Of a stretch of 64,000 nucleotides of DNA, positions 53,546 through 63,742 are shown piece after piece. This DNA is from Alitta virens (taxonomy: Eukaryota > Annelida > Polychaeta > Phyllodocida > Nereididae). The notes beneath the pieces were generated by a model that had not been told where the DNA came from, searched no databases, and saw only the letters and a list, made by a program, of their open reading frames with translations. Where the stretch lies: contig OW028584.1 of the NCBI GenBank assembly GCA_932294295.1, forward strand, positions 32,931,969 through 32,995,968, written 5' to 3'. Made by a program: the position numbers and the translations under genes. Within the stretch, counting starts at the first letter, position 1. Each line of letters begins with the position of its first letter.

Positions 53546-54136
53546 ACTCACTTATTCCTTTAAACAACTATTGTTGCATGGTTGGTTATTGATTTTTTTC
53601 TTTTAAAAAAAGTGGAATTTGTGGCAACTTCGATTCGAAATTTAGTTAACAGAAATGTTATTGCCTAGTTTTGAGTGGTTATTCTCTTTCACCAAAAAAA
53701 AATTCCAATCTTAAGCATGCTTTGCATGTAAGCAACTATAGTCTGAGGTGTCAGCTAATGTATTTGAATTTATGTGTAGTATTTGGGTATACAATTCTGC
53801 ACACTGATTGAAATGGATTAATAGTTTATGACATATTGAAAGCCCGATTATAAAATACCCAAAAAAAAGTACAAAACTAAATTTGGTTTCGGGGCTTTTC
53901 CTTCATTCAATACAAGTTGAAAATACCAAGTTAGTATTTAAAAAAAACCTGAATTTTTGGTAATTGTGCAAAAGTTAAAACAGTTTGTGTAGTTTCACAT
54001 ATATACATGGCTCGTCTAACATTAGCTGTCATATTATATGTTTGGATAATCCCCACTTACAACATTTTAGTATAGTTAGCGAAGTGGTTATATGATAAGG
54101 TTTTCCGGTAAACTGAACGAAAACCGACGTGTCCTA
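53546..54136. other. Intergenic, no feature recognised
   Basis: AT-rich with several A-runs. No ORF or repeat structure that I can support. Confidence 0.5.
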
Positions 54137-54239
54137 TCTATCTGTCTATCTGTCTATCTGTCTATCAGTCTATCAGTCTATCTAACACCTATCAGTCTAT
54201 CTATCACCTATCAATCTATCTATCACCTATCAATCTATC

Positions 54240-54299
<60 letters not shown>

Positions 54300-54315
54300 A
54301 TCTATCTATCACCTG

Positions 54316-54346
<31 letters not shown>

Positions 54347-54475
54347 GTCTATCTATTTATCTGTCTATCTATCTATCTATTTATCAATCTATCTGTCTAT
54401 CTATCTATCTATCTATCTATCTATCACCTATCAATCTGTCTATCTATCTATCTGTCTATCTACATCTATGACTGT
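54137..54475. repeat. (TATC)n microsatellite
   Basis: About 340 bp of tatc/tgtc/cacc tetranucleotide variants, purest at 54230-54298. The 142-codon Tyr-Leu-Ser-Ile ORF over it is a repeat artefact. Confidence 0.97.
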
Positions 54476-54659
54476 ATATATCTTGGTTTTTTTTTTATCT
54501 TTTTTTTTTTACCTTTTTAATAAATTTTGTCCACACATTCTTAATGTGGTTCAAGGTGCCATTTAATATTATTCATGAAAGGTTTGTGAACTATTACTAC
54601 ACTGATTAGGTGGTGGGCTTCTCATTACTAACATAGGGAATTACAAGCAAGATGACTCA

Positions 54660-54775
54660 AGCCAATGTTTAAATCTTCTTTTTCTGTCGGCGAAAAGCTT
54701 TATAGCTTATGTTTCATTGTTATTTTGTATCACCACCGACTTTAAATAAAATTGTATCTTATCTTATCTTATCTT
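54660..54775 (+). mobile_element. 3' tail fragment of a non-LTR retrotransposon
   Basis: A segment containing tgtcggcgaaaagctttata and gactttaaataaaattgt ends in (ATCTT)n at 54757-54775. This layout (short UTR, AATAAA-like word, pentanucleotide tail) is usual for CR1/L2-like 3' ends. The GATAA array near 50.49 kb is the complement of the same tail type. Confidence 0.55.
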
Positions 54776-55009
54776 CATTGCAGATGCTGTTGTTTTGAAT
54801 TATTGCCATGGATTGATACCTCTAAAAACATATCATGTAAGTAACATGCATGGAACTGAGGAGGGTGGGAGGAGGGCACCAGGGTCATGTACATGTCGCA
54901 CTCAACTTTTTTGTTCCCAATTTTGAAGTGCTCTTTTGACTTTCTCTTGCGTTGATTATTTGCTCCCCACACTGGTGCCCTGCCCCCTCCACCCGACACA
55001 TGTGCCCCT

Positions 55010-56300
55010 CCCCCACACACTGGTGTCCCCCTCCCTCATGTCCCCCCCTCCCCCATGTCCCCCCCTCCCCACACACTGGTGTCCCCCTCCCCCATGTCCC
55101 CCCTCCTCCACACACTGGTGTCCCCCTCCCCCATGTCCCCCCTCCCCCACACACTGGTGTCCCCCTCCCCCATGTCCCCCCTCCCTCACACACTGGTGTC
55201 CCCCTCCCCCATGTCCCCCCTCCTCCACACACTGGTGTCCCCCTCCCCCATGTCCCCCCTCCCCCACACACTGGTGTCCCCCTCCCCCATGTCCCCCCTC
55301 CCCCACACACTGGTGTCCCCCTCCCCCATGTCCCCCCTCCTCCACACACTGGTGTCCCCCTCCCCCATGTCCCCCCTCCCCCACACACTGGTGTCCCCCT
55401 CCCCCATGTCCCCCCTCCCTCACACACTGGTGTCCCCCTCCCCCATGTCCCCCCTCCTCCACACACTGGTGTCCCCCTCCCCCATGTCCCCCCTCCCCCA
55501 CACACTGGTGTCCCCCTCCCCCATGTCCCCCCTCCCCCACACACTGGTGTCCCCCTCCCCCATGTCCCCCCTCCTCCACACACTGGTGTCCCCCTCCCCC
55601 ATGTCCCCCCTCCCCCACACACTGGTGTCCCCCTCCCCCATGTCCCCCCTCCCCACACACTGGTGTCCCCCTCCCCCATGTCCCCCCTCCTCCACACACT
55701 GGTGTCTCCCTCCCCCATGTCCCCCCTCCTCCACACACTGGTGTCCCCCTCCCCATGTCCCCCCTCCTTCACACACTGGTGTCCCCCTCCCCAATGTCCC
55801 CCCTCCCCCACACACTGGTGTCCCCCTCCCTCATGTCCCCCCTCCCCCATGTCCCCCCCTCCCCCACACACTGGTGTCCCCCTCCCCCATGTCCCCCCTC
55901 CCCCACACACTGGTGTCCCCCTCCCTCATGTCCCCCCCTCCCCCATGTCCCCCCTCCCCCACACACTGGTGTCCCCCTCCCCCATGTCCCCCCTCCTCCA
56001 CACACTGGTGTCCCCCTCCCCCATGTCCCCCCTCCCCCACACACTGGTGTCCCCTTCCCCCATGTCCCCCCTCCCCCACACACTGGTGTCCCCCTCCCCC
56101 ATGTCCCCCCTCCTCCACACACTGGTGTCTCCCCCATGTCCCCCCTCCTCCACACACTGGTGTCTCCCTCCCCCATGTCCCCCCTCCTCCACACACTGGT
56201 GTCCCCCTCCCCCATGTCCCCCCTCCTTCACACACTGGTGTCCCCCTCCCCCATGTCCCCCCTCCCCCACACACTGGTGTTTCCCCTTCCCATATGTCCC
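55010..56300. repeat. 39-bp C-rich minisatellite with 234-bp higher-order pattern
   Basis: The word cactggtg recurs at 55113, 55152 and 55191, giving a 39-bp period and about 32 copies. Units differ at one spot (ctcctccac, ctcccccac or ctccctcac). From about 55,100 these variants follow a repeating order of six units (234 bp). The minus strand of every unit carries four long G-runs separated by 1, 4 and 1 bases, a canonical G-quadruplex pattern. Because 39 is divisible by 3, ORFs of 130-477 codons are open in several frames on both strands; I do not consider them genes. Confidence 0.95.
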
Positions 56301-56682
56301 CATGACATAAACATTCAAAAGAGTAAAACCATATTAAGTATCGTTTTCTACAAATTTCATTGTATTTGATGCATTTAAATGTGGCCTTAATTTGTTATAC
56401 TTTGTTGATTTTCTTCCGATCATCCTTTATTGAATCATAACTACTGGAATTTGGGTGTTTCATGCTTTCCTTTATTTCTGATAATAATCAATTGTGTTGT
56501 AATTAAAGTTCCTAATGATAAGACAACTACACCTGTTTGTGTTTTGTGTCAATAGATTTATCAAGATTATTACGTTGTACTCTACATACTGTATATATAT
56601 TTCTCCATAGTCAATAAAGAATTCTATTTTAAGTCTAACAAAAGAAACATTTAAGTATAACTGACAAACTCTTCTATTTCAG
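56301..56682 (+). other. Intron or upstream sequence ending in a splice acceptor
   Basis: AT-rich, no ORF. It ends with the pyrimidine-rich acceptor cttctatttcag (AG at 56681-56682) directly before the cGLR exon, so it is probably the 3' end of an intron. The matching upstream exon was not found. Confidence 0.6.
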
Positions 56683-58438
56683 GGAAACAATGATATATGA
56701 CGTATTGAGTCCTAAGGGTCCAGGTGTTGGAATGGTGAAGACCCAATTTCAGCAACTGAGCGACAGATTAGGGAAAATAATAACAGAAGGCGAAAAAGAA
56801 TGCTTGGACAGTGATCTAGTTGTGATGCTAGCGAAGCAATTTGCCTTTGTAGTGAGTCGTGTCAACCAACCAGCCTTACTTCATCATGGGATTAGTGTCT
56901 TGAACTACTTACTGACCAAGAAAAGTGCGCAGATACTTTTCGATTACTGCCTTGGATGTAAAACCCGCATTTTTGATCTAAAGGCGTGGGATTTAGTTGG
57001 AAATTTGCCATTGATGCATGAATTAACACCCTGGTTTCAGGTTATTCGCCTATGCCTGGCATTTGGTGCAAAGCCTTCTGAAGACGTTATTGATGTGATG
57101 ATGTACTTTGTGACATGGTGCCCACAAACTGACCTTCCGTCTTGCTTGCTGACCTTACATGAGCTTATTACTTCCCACAAAGAGTCCAACAAGCCAGCTA
57201 TAACCTGTAAGTTGAGCATATTAAGCAACTTGTACATAGTCAAAGCCAACATCTGTGAAATGGGGTACAAAATAGTTCATAGCTGTTACAAATCATTTGA
57301 AGACTGCTTGGCATCTGAAAGTGTCATCAATATGCTACTGTACATCTCTACATGGCAGAGAGGGGAAAAAGAGTATCAGATGAATAAGCGACAATTTGAT
57401 TCACTGATGGATGTGCATATCGACAACTGGTTTCAGCGCAGTGTCCTACATCTTGCTGTTGCATTCATGGACAATGAGAATGCTTTAGAGTACATTCCTA
57501 AGAGCATTGTAAAGAAATACTTAGATGCCAGGGATCTGCATGGATGTACTCCTTTACACATAGCATACTTACATCACAATGACCAGGCAATCCGATTCTT
57601 AGAATCAAATGGTGCAAGAATCAACGTCATAGACAATTACGGAATGACGCCTGAATCGCTCGGTCGTAGAACTGGAGTAACCAACCAAGGAGAAACTCTA
57701 GAAAACGAATATTACTACAAGACCAAGTCTGAAGTTAATGAAGACCATCCCAATGTTGTCCATCAAAGACTTTGCCAAAGTATTATGGAGGCAAAATCTG
57801 GCATTTTGCAGGAATTGAAACCTATGTTGATCATGCCAGTAGATGAAGCAGATATGTTGACCAAAGAAATGAAAGAACTCTTTAAACGCATTATGCAAGT
57901 GACAGAATACCACAAATATGTGAAGGATGTTGTCATTGCTGGAAGCATGAGAGGGAAATTGAAAGTAGGACGTCTAGATGAAATTGATGTTTACATTCAG
58001 ATGCAAGGATTGGAAATAGGGGATTTTGAGTCATTACCCCACAAGATTTTGGTGGAGAGTCTTTCAAAAATTGACTGGACGGGATTTCACCTGCGGATAA
58101 TCTCTACCTCTAATCCGTGGGAATTTATTTGGGAAGGACTTGGTGCAACAGGAGGTGTGACCATATCAGTGGATGTGGCTCTGTTATTGCTGTCCACTAG
58201 AGACTATGATCCAAGGTTTGGTACATCTATGGATAAACGCAACTTTGTACCATTCAGGAAAACCCTTGTTTCGGGAAAATATCGGATGCACTGCAAAACG
58301 AGGATTCTCAGATGGAATAAATGTCCATTTCTAAAGCAGAAGACCAATGATACACATTGTTTCTTTGAGTGGGATATCATTGAGTCTCTGTCACCTGGTA
58401 AAAGAATGGGAATTCTCTTTGCAAAGGCTCTTCTGGAG
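56683..58438 (+). CDS. Ankyrin-repeat cGAS-like receptor (Mab-21 domain), large exon
   Basis: The exon runs from acceptor cttctatttcag to donor CTGGAG/gtaagt. The first internal ATG is at 56690 and gives 583 codons to the donor. The frame is open from the splice site (one leftover base), so coding may start in an earlier exon. Residues 1-245 are helical and unassigned. About 250-327 are ankyrin repeats (SVLHLAVAF, then HGCTPLHIAY at 284-293, then NYGMTPESLG). From about 395 the Mab-21 nucleotidyltransferase fold follows: GSM at 418-420, acidic pair E431 and D433 in LDEIDVYI, third acid D495 in ISVDVALLL, and the helical-lobe motif WDIIESLSPGKRM near 560. In cGAS-like receptors these three acids bind the metal ions for making cyclic dinucleotides or related signals after ligand recognition in the cytosol. 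No cGAS-type zinc ribbon is evident. Catalysis and ligand are inference. Confidence 0.88.
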
Positions 58439-58724
58439 GTAAGTTTTTTTCATCCATTATATTTGGTGTGCACTTAAAAGTAGAAAATTTAAATAAAAGA
58501 AGAAAACATCCGTAACTCTATAAGACAATGAGGTAATCTGCAGAAATACATTTATATATATTTTTATTAGACCAACTGGATATCAGGAATTGATACATGT
58601 GTCATTAATATTACAAAACAAACATACAACATTACAAAACCAAGTCTATTGTCTACGACTACTCTAGTGTATACAATCTACTTAATAAACGCAAGTCAGT
58701 TCCAGTTTTTCTTACATGAATATA

Positions 58725-58925
58725 CACCGTGTATGAAGTTATTATGCAAACCCATTATTTTCCATTATCTAAAATATGGCCCAAGAAAATAAATTGCTAA
58801 CTTGTGAAGACTTAGGGCAATCCATTGGACATGTTTGTGCCTAATTTACAACAACTACAAACTATAGTTTACAAAGTAAAACAAAGAAACAATATAACTG
58901 GTGTCTGATGCTATTATGCTATTAG
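58725..58925 (+). repeat. Left terminal inverted repeat region of the DD37E element
   Basis: The outer 82 bp (58725-58806) pair with 60242-60323. Further in is one copy of ATAACTGGTGTCTGATG (58894-58910), a candidate inner transposase-binding repeat. Confidence 0.85.
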
Positions 58926-58978
58926 TTTTAGTTACCAGGTAAATAATTCTAGTGCTAGTTATTTGTCTGCAAGTAACA

Positions 58979-59992
58979 ATGGGAAGGAAGAAAGACCTGA
59001 CAAGTGCTGAAAAAAACCAGATAGTCAAGCTTTTGTCAAAAAAGAAGGCAACACTTGAAATTTCGAAAGCTCTTGGACGAGATCACCGGACCATTAAGAA
59101 AACTGTCCAGGAAATCAGCCAGAAAAGGAAAAGAAGTGTTGGAAAAGGGTTCAAGGACCTTAGTGCAAGGGATTTGAGGAAACTAAGGCTGATTATGGGT
59201 CAAAATCCACTTCATACTAGCCAAGAAATATTTGAAATGGCAGGATTACCTGATGTCAAATGAGACAAGAGATGCAGAATTCTCAGAAAACTGGGTGATG
59301 TGAAGAAAGCTATTTGTAAACCACCCCTGAATGACAGCCACAGGGAACGTCGTCTTATTTGGGCCAGGCAGAACATCAAAACAGATTTCAGCAAGGTTAT
59401 CTTTACCGACGAGTCACGGGTGACATTGGATGGTCCTGATGGTTGGGCAAAAGGTTGGATTCTGCATGACCAAACTGCACCTACAAGGCTACGAAGGCAG
59501 CAGGGAGGTGGTGGAATAATGATATGGGCTGGCATTATTGATAGTGAGATCATTGGACCTTTCAAGGTTGATGATGGTGTGAAGCTCAATAGTGAAAACT
59601 ACTGCAAGCTCCTTGATGAAACTTTCTTCCACTGGTACAAGTCCAAGAGCAGAACTTTCAAGAGGGATTGCAAATTCATGCAGGACAATGCTCCCTCTCA
59701 TGCTTTTTAAGCTACTGCACAATTTCTGGCCAAGAAAGGGTTCCCTGAAAAGAAAATAATGTCATGGCCTGCTTCATCACCAGATGTCAATCCTATTGAG
59801 AACATGTGGGCACTCTTGAAGAAGGAGTTATACAAGGGTGGACGACAGTTCAAGAGTAAAGCAGGTCTTTGGGATGCCATTCAAAGTTAAATCAAGAAAA
59901 TTAGACCACAGACTGTTAAGGCACTCACCAATTCAATGGACAGTAGATTGATCAAAATAATTGAGAAGAAAGGCAACTATATCAATATGTAA
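58979..59992 (+). pseudogene. DD37E Tc1/mariner transposase, three in-frame stops
   Basis: A single frame of 337 codons runs from ATG 58979 (MGRKKDLTSAEKNQ) to TAA 59990-59992. Residues about 8-45 form a paired-type helix-turn-helix (EISKALGRDHRTIKKTV). The DDE catalytic domain has D144 (FTDES), D236 (MQDNAPSH) and E274 (NPIENMW), with 37 residues between the second D and the E. That spacing differs from the DD34E of classical Tc1 and the DD34D of mariner. The frame is interrupted by TGA at 59261-59263, TAA at 59708-59710 and TAA at 59888-59890, with no indel. Death by point substitutions only, with 93%-matching ends, suggests fairly recent inactivation. The gene would have mobilised the element by cut-and-paste at TA sites. 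Confidence 0.93.
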
Positions 59993-60124
59993 TCTGAATT
60001 GTACTAAGCCTAAATGTTCTGAATAAGGTTGGATCATGTAAACATAGATGTATAAATGTCAATTGAGATATTGGGATTTTTTGTGACCTAATAATTATGT
60101 GGTTTTTGTCATTGAAGTACACTT

Positions 60125-60323
60125 TGCATACTAACATCAGACACCAGTTATCTATTTTTGTTTTGTTTTTATTTGTTAAATAGTTTGTAGCTGTTGGTAA
60201 TCAGGCACAAACAATAGCATCAGACACCAGTTATATTGTACCACAAGTTAGCAATTAATTTTCTAGGACCATATTATAGATAACAGAAAATAATGGGTTT
60301 GCATAATAACTTCATACACGGTG
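60125..60323 (-). repeat. Right terminal inverted repeat region of the DD37E element
   Basis: Reverse complement of the left end over the outer 82 bp (60242-60323). It carries two copies of the complement of ATAACTGGTGTCTGATG (60135-60151 and 60218-60234), against one in the left arm. Confidence 0.85.
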
Positions 60324-60389
60324 TAATACTGTAGGTCAATACTGCAAGTGGTCACAAAAACAAACTAGAATAAAAAGTCAATTTCAAAT

Positions 60390-60530
60390 GAAAGAGGGTG
60401 TCCATGGGTTGGGTCAGTGTGTGGGGGGCTTCAGAGCAACATTACGCTGACCTCTGAAATGGCGAAAGGGGGTGTCCATGGGCTGGGTCAATGGGTGGGA
60501 TCTTCAGAGCAATACAGTAAATATTTGCAT
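60390..60530. repeat. 74-bp tandem duplication
   Basis: gaaagagggtgtccatgggt at 60390 and gaaagggggtgtccatgggc at 60464 begin two diverged copies. Both continue into tcagagcaa. Confidence 0.8.
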
Positions 60531-60664
60531 TTTGGCATTTTGCATTTGCACTCATTGTTGTCTCATCCAAACTAACACCACAGGGTAATAATACCCAGAG
60601 AAGGCAGTGCAATTGAACCAAAATCACTATTTAAGACATATTATGACAAAGTTTTAAGCATGTA

Positions 60665-60865
60665 GGTGCAGTAGTTTCAGAGTTCTGCTCCGGAAACAAA
60701 AAATAATAATTTTTATATTTTTTCAGAATTTTGTAAAACATAGTCAACATATGTCAGTGTGACTATCAAAAGGCACCACTAGGTCATACAGAGTATTACT
60801 GTACACAATTTTGTTAGGGTAAGTGCATAGGTGTTCTGCTCCAGAAACGAAAATGTTTTGTCCGT
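60665..60865. repeat. Intronic dispersed repeat, copy 1
   Basis: Contains gtcagtgtgactatc, aaggcaccactaggtcata and gggtaagtgcat, flanked on both sides by ttctgctcc(g/a)gaaac. It recurs in the same orientation near 62040-62225. Confidence 0.7.
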
Positions 60866-61116
60866 CCTCCCACACGCCCGTTATAAAATATTTGATCATA
60901 ATATTGCCATGCTCAACCCATTCAACAGTTTTTGTTTATAATTAGCAATTCATAATAATTAGTTGCATAATGATCTATATTATTTTCACTTGACTCCAAT
61001 ACTTATTGTTGTTTTCTTCATATGCAAATCAGCAACCCAACAATTCAGTAACTGTTGAAGGCAATATGGCTATTGATTAAATGTAGTTCCTGCTTATAAA
61101 GGCATTAAAATGGGTG

Positions 61117-61243
61117 TGTTGAGTATCATTCCATACAAAATAAACCTTTAAAATTTGTATTTATTTGTATTTAGACTTTATTTATTTAAATAAAAGTAAA
61201 TACAAACCTTAAAGGTTTATTTTGTATGAAATTATACCCAACA
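61117..61243. repeat. Fold-back (hairpin) element
   Basis: Arms of about 45-50 bp share catacaaaataaaccttta and tttgtattta in inverted orientation around a short AT-rich centre. This is a compact MITE-like hairpin with no ORF. Confidence 0.75.
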
Positions 61244-62029
61244 TCTTTATGTGGCATAATATTATTGCTGAATTTCATATATATTCCTTAGGATCATGCC
61301 ATAGCCCATGTATGACTATTTTGGACATAGAAATGATAATCTTATTTGTAGATTAGTTAAGGGAACATGATATTGTATTGATATTTCTAGTGAACTGAAT
61401 ACTACTTATTGTGCATAAAATCTTTGAAACAGAACCATTAAATGGCAGGAAAAGGATAGACAATACTTGTTATGCTCACTTGGCTTTACTCTGAACAGAA
61501 TGGATTGCTGTTAATACAGGGTTCCTGCAGGTCTACCTTCATAATAATTAAGATTTTTGTAAGGTATCAAGATATCATGTGCACAGGCAATATAACTAAT
61601 ATAGTAATATACACCAATATTTTTCATTTCATCTTCCAAACAACAATCAGGGTATTGGCTATTGAGCAATAAAATAAACACAGAAAGTCAGTCCCTTCTA
61701 TTCATTGATATTTACCAAATCGTATGAATATTACAATGTGGATGTTAATATCCAAGTATATTTGCATCAAAATAAGACAATGTAAGACTAAGTGGACAAA
61801 AGTAAGACTTAATACTGGCCTTACTTTTTACAAAAATAAAGTAAGACTTATCAGACCATGTAATAACCCACCGGAACACTGTATTATTTCACACTAAACA
61901 GAATATAATGAACAAATGAACAAATTTAAGAGTTAAAAACATAGGATATCTTGGACTCTAATTAGCATTGCGTAACAGGCTATGTGGGCCAAGTGGCATT
62001 GGTTTCGGTTCACCACACACACTAAATAA
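61244..62029. other. Intronic AT-rich DNA, no feature recognised
   Basis: No repeat boundary or domain-bearing ORF seen. The 66-codon ORF at 61472 has no recognisable content. Confidence 0.5.
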
Positions 62030-62230
62030 AAACTCAAGAAATAATATTTTTCCAAATTTGTAAAATATAGCCGAGATTTGTCAGTGTGGCTATCACAAGG
62101 CACCACTAGGCCATATAGTGTGTTACTGTATAAAATTTCATAAGGGTAAGTGCATTAGTGTTAGAGTTCAGCTCTAGAAACGAAAGTGTGTATTAGAGTT
62201 CTGCTCTGGAAATGAAAGTGTCAAGCCTGC
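62030..62230. repeat. Intronic dispersed repeat, copy 2
   Basis: Contains gtcagtgtggctatc, aaggcaccactaggccata and gggtaagtgcat. It ends with two ttc(a/t)gctct(a/g)gaaa words, as copy 1 does at its edges. Confidence 0.7.
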
Positions 62231-62359
62231 CCTCCTGCCTGTTGGACAAACACTTAACAATTTTAATGCATGTGTGCTATGTGGGATTCGCTAAGGGTTT
62301 AGCTGCAGCACAGCCTATGCAGGAACCATGGCAATGAGAAGAAGGATGAAACAGCCATC

Positions 62360-62425
62360 CAACTTAGGCTCGACCAGGAATCGAACCTGGGACCCTGTGG
62401 TTGGAAGCCCAACTCACTACTTTTG
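62360..62425 (-). repeat. tRNA-derived SINE head or truncated tRNA-like sequence
   Basis: The minus strand carries a perfect B-box GGTTCGATTCC (62387-62377) inside a T-arm-like cccaggttcgattcctgg, preceded by gggcttccaacc like an anticodon arm. No acceptor or D-arm pairing can be made, so it is probably a SINE fragment rather than a working tRNA gene. Confidence 0.55.
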
Positions 62426-62497
62426 GTGTGTCAGTAATAATCACAGTATAGCGAATAGCCATTCTCATTAATTATGACAAGACATCATGCAGTATAT

Positions 62498-62620
62498 ACA
62501 GACAGACAGACAGCTAGACAGACAGATAGACAAAGACATTTATTTACACAAAGAGACAAACATTTCATATACAGACATTGTTTGAAACATACATAGACAA
62601 ATAGACAAATAAACAAGTAA
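62498..62620. repeat. (GACA)n-type microsatellite, degenerate to the right
   Basis: gacagacagaca with gata variants to about 62530, then scattered agacaaa words. Confidence 0.85.
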
Positions 62621-62835
62621 AGAAATATTTAAAATGTATTTTTCTCTATGTGTGGGAGGCCTCTCTAAGGTCTTAAGACCGCTATCGAGAGGCCACCCAG
62701 GCGTTTAAAGGTAGGCTGAAATCTCCTGAGTCATCGATTACAATTTATCAAGTTAATAATATTTCAAGAATATTGTTATTTGATAACATTGACAATGACA
62801 ACATTTATTAGTGGAGCAGATACATGTCATACCAC

Positions 62836-63440
62836 CCCAAAAAACTTCAAATTGTTATAAAAGCATGAAACTTTCAGGACCTTTACAAAACCATATTTGT
62901 CACAATTTTGGATATGGACCCCATTGGAATTTGACCTTGTTTCAAAATGGCAGCTAAGTAAATGCTCACATAAATACTTCTGAAATGTTTATTAACACCT
63001 AAAGTTTTTATGAAATCTTATTTCTCAATACTTCATACATGTAGGTAAATTACACATTACATAACTTAAAACAAGGGAAACATTAGTTATTTTATTTTCA
63101 TCTATCCATCTGGGAGGTTCAATCCATGTGAATTACACTATATTCGGTTGATGTGTAGAGCAAAAATAAAACAATAAATAGGCTTAAAGGATATGTCTGA
63201 AATATTCTGAAGTTTTTAACAAGCTATTTCATTTAAATCACATAAAGTGACCAGAGGCAACATAATGTGCCCTATATGCCACATCTCTAAAGTGTCTTCT
63301 GAATTGTCGGGGATCAATTTTTCAAATGGCTGCCATTCTGAATTCCAATGGGGTCCATATCTAAAAATGAGCCTAATATGGTTCTCTAAAGGTCCTGAAA
63401 GTTTCATGCTTTTACAACAATTTGAAGTTTTTTTCCACCC
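62836..63440. mobile_element. Inverted-repeat element of about 0.6 kb, non-autonomous
   Basis: The arms at about 62840-62955 and 63320-63438 are inverted copies over roughly 110 bp. They share aaacttcaaattgtt, aaagcatgaaactttcagga and atatggaccccattggaatt. The centre has no supported ORF, and the small ORFs in the arms are mirror images of each other. It looks like a long-arm MITE or two opposed copies of one repeat. Confidence 0.75.
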
Positions 63441-63742
63441 ATCTGCCTCACTATATTAAAGCAAGGGATACAAAATCTGCAAATATAAACTTTTCATTGG
63501 GACTGTTATTTGTCTCATTCATAATTTAACGTAAGAATTTCAGTTTTCCTCCATATTTTTATCAAACTTTTTTTATTTACTTTATTTAATTGATTAACTT
63601 AATTAACTGTACCCTACTTTCTATGTAGATTCACTTTAGTGGCAAATACACCTTTGAGAAGCTGAATATTTTGATTGTATATCGCATAAATGTGATTTGT
63701 AACAACAATAAACATTCTAAACATAAACATTCATTCTTTCAG

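Larger units (their letters stand above)
58725..60323 (+). mobile_element. DD37E Tc1/mariner transposon, 1,599 bp, nearly complete but inactive
   Basis: Terminal inverted repeats begin CACCGTGTATGAAG at both ends. The outer 82 bp match at about 76 positions. TA dinucleotides flank both ends (58723-58724 and 60324-60325), the standard Tc1/mariner target duplication. Similarity between the arms continues inward to about 200 bp. The transposase reading frame inside is on the plus strand and carries three nonsense codons but no frameshift. The element lies in the intron of the ankyrin-cGLR gene in the same orientation. Confidence 0.92.
58439..63742 (+). other. Intron of the ankyrin-cGLR gene (5.3 kb)
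   Basis: Donor gtaagt at 58439 and acceptor tcattctttcag ending at 63742. Both flanking exons are in phase 0 at this junction (LLE joined to AYYW). The intron contains the DD37E transposon, a short tandem duplication, two copies of a dispersed repeat, a fold-back element, a SINE head and a 0.6-kb inverted-repeat element. Reading through the donor would add only 12 residues before a stop. Confidence 0.8.

Noticed and set aside
54092..54520. 142-codon Tyr/Leu/Ser/Ile ORF
   Set aside because: Pure translation of the TATC microsatellite.
54885..56369. Long ORFs (up to 477 codons plus strand, 341 minus strand) rich in Pro/Cys/His or Gly
   Set aside because: Several frames on both strands are open at once because the minisatellite unit is 39 bp. 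No start context, splice support or domain.
58230..58380. A cGAS-type zinc ribbon in the Cys/His-containing stretch near residues 530-555
   Set aside because: Spacing of the Cys and His residues does not fit the H-x5-CC-x6-C pattern of vertebrate cGAS.
58440..58477. Direct extension of the cGLR reading frame to the stop at 58477
   Set aside because: The sequence at 58439 is a strong donor (gtaagt), and the exon at 63743 continues the domain in phase. The 12 extra residues are intron.
62360..62425. A functional tRNA gene
   Set aside because: Only the T-arm and B-box are well formed. The acceptor and D-arm do not pair.
63216..63459. ORFs on both strands near 63.2-63.5 kb
   Set aside because: They lie within the right arm of the inverted-repeat element and mirror its left arm.
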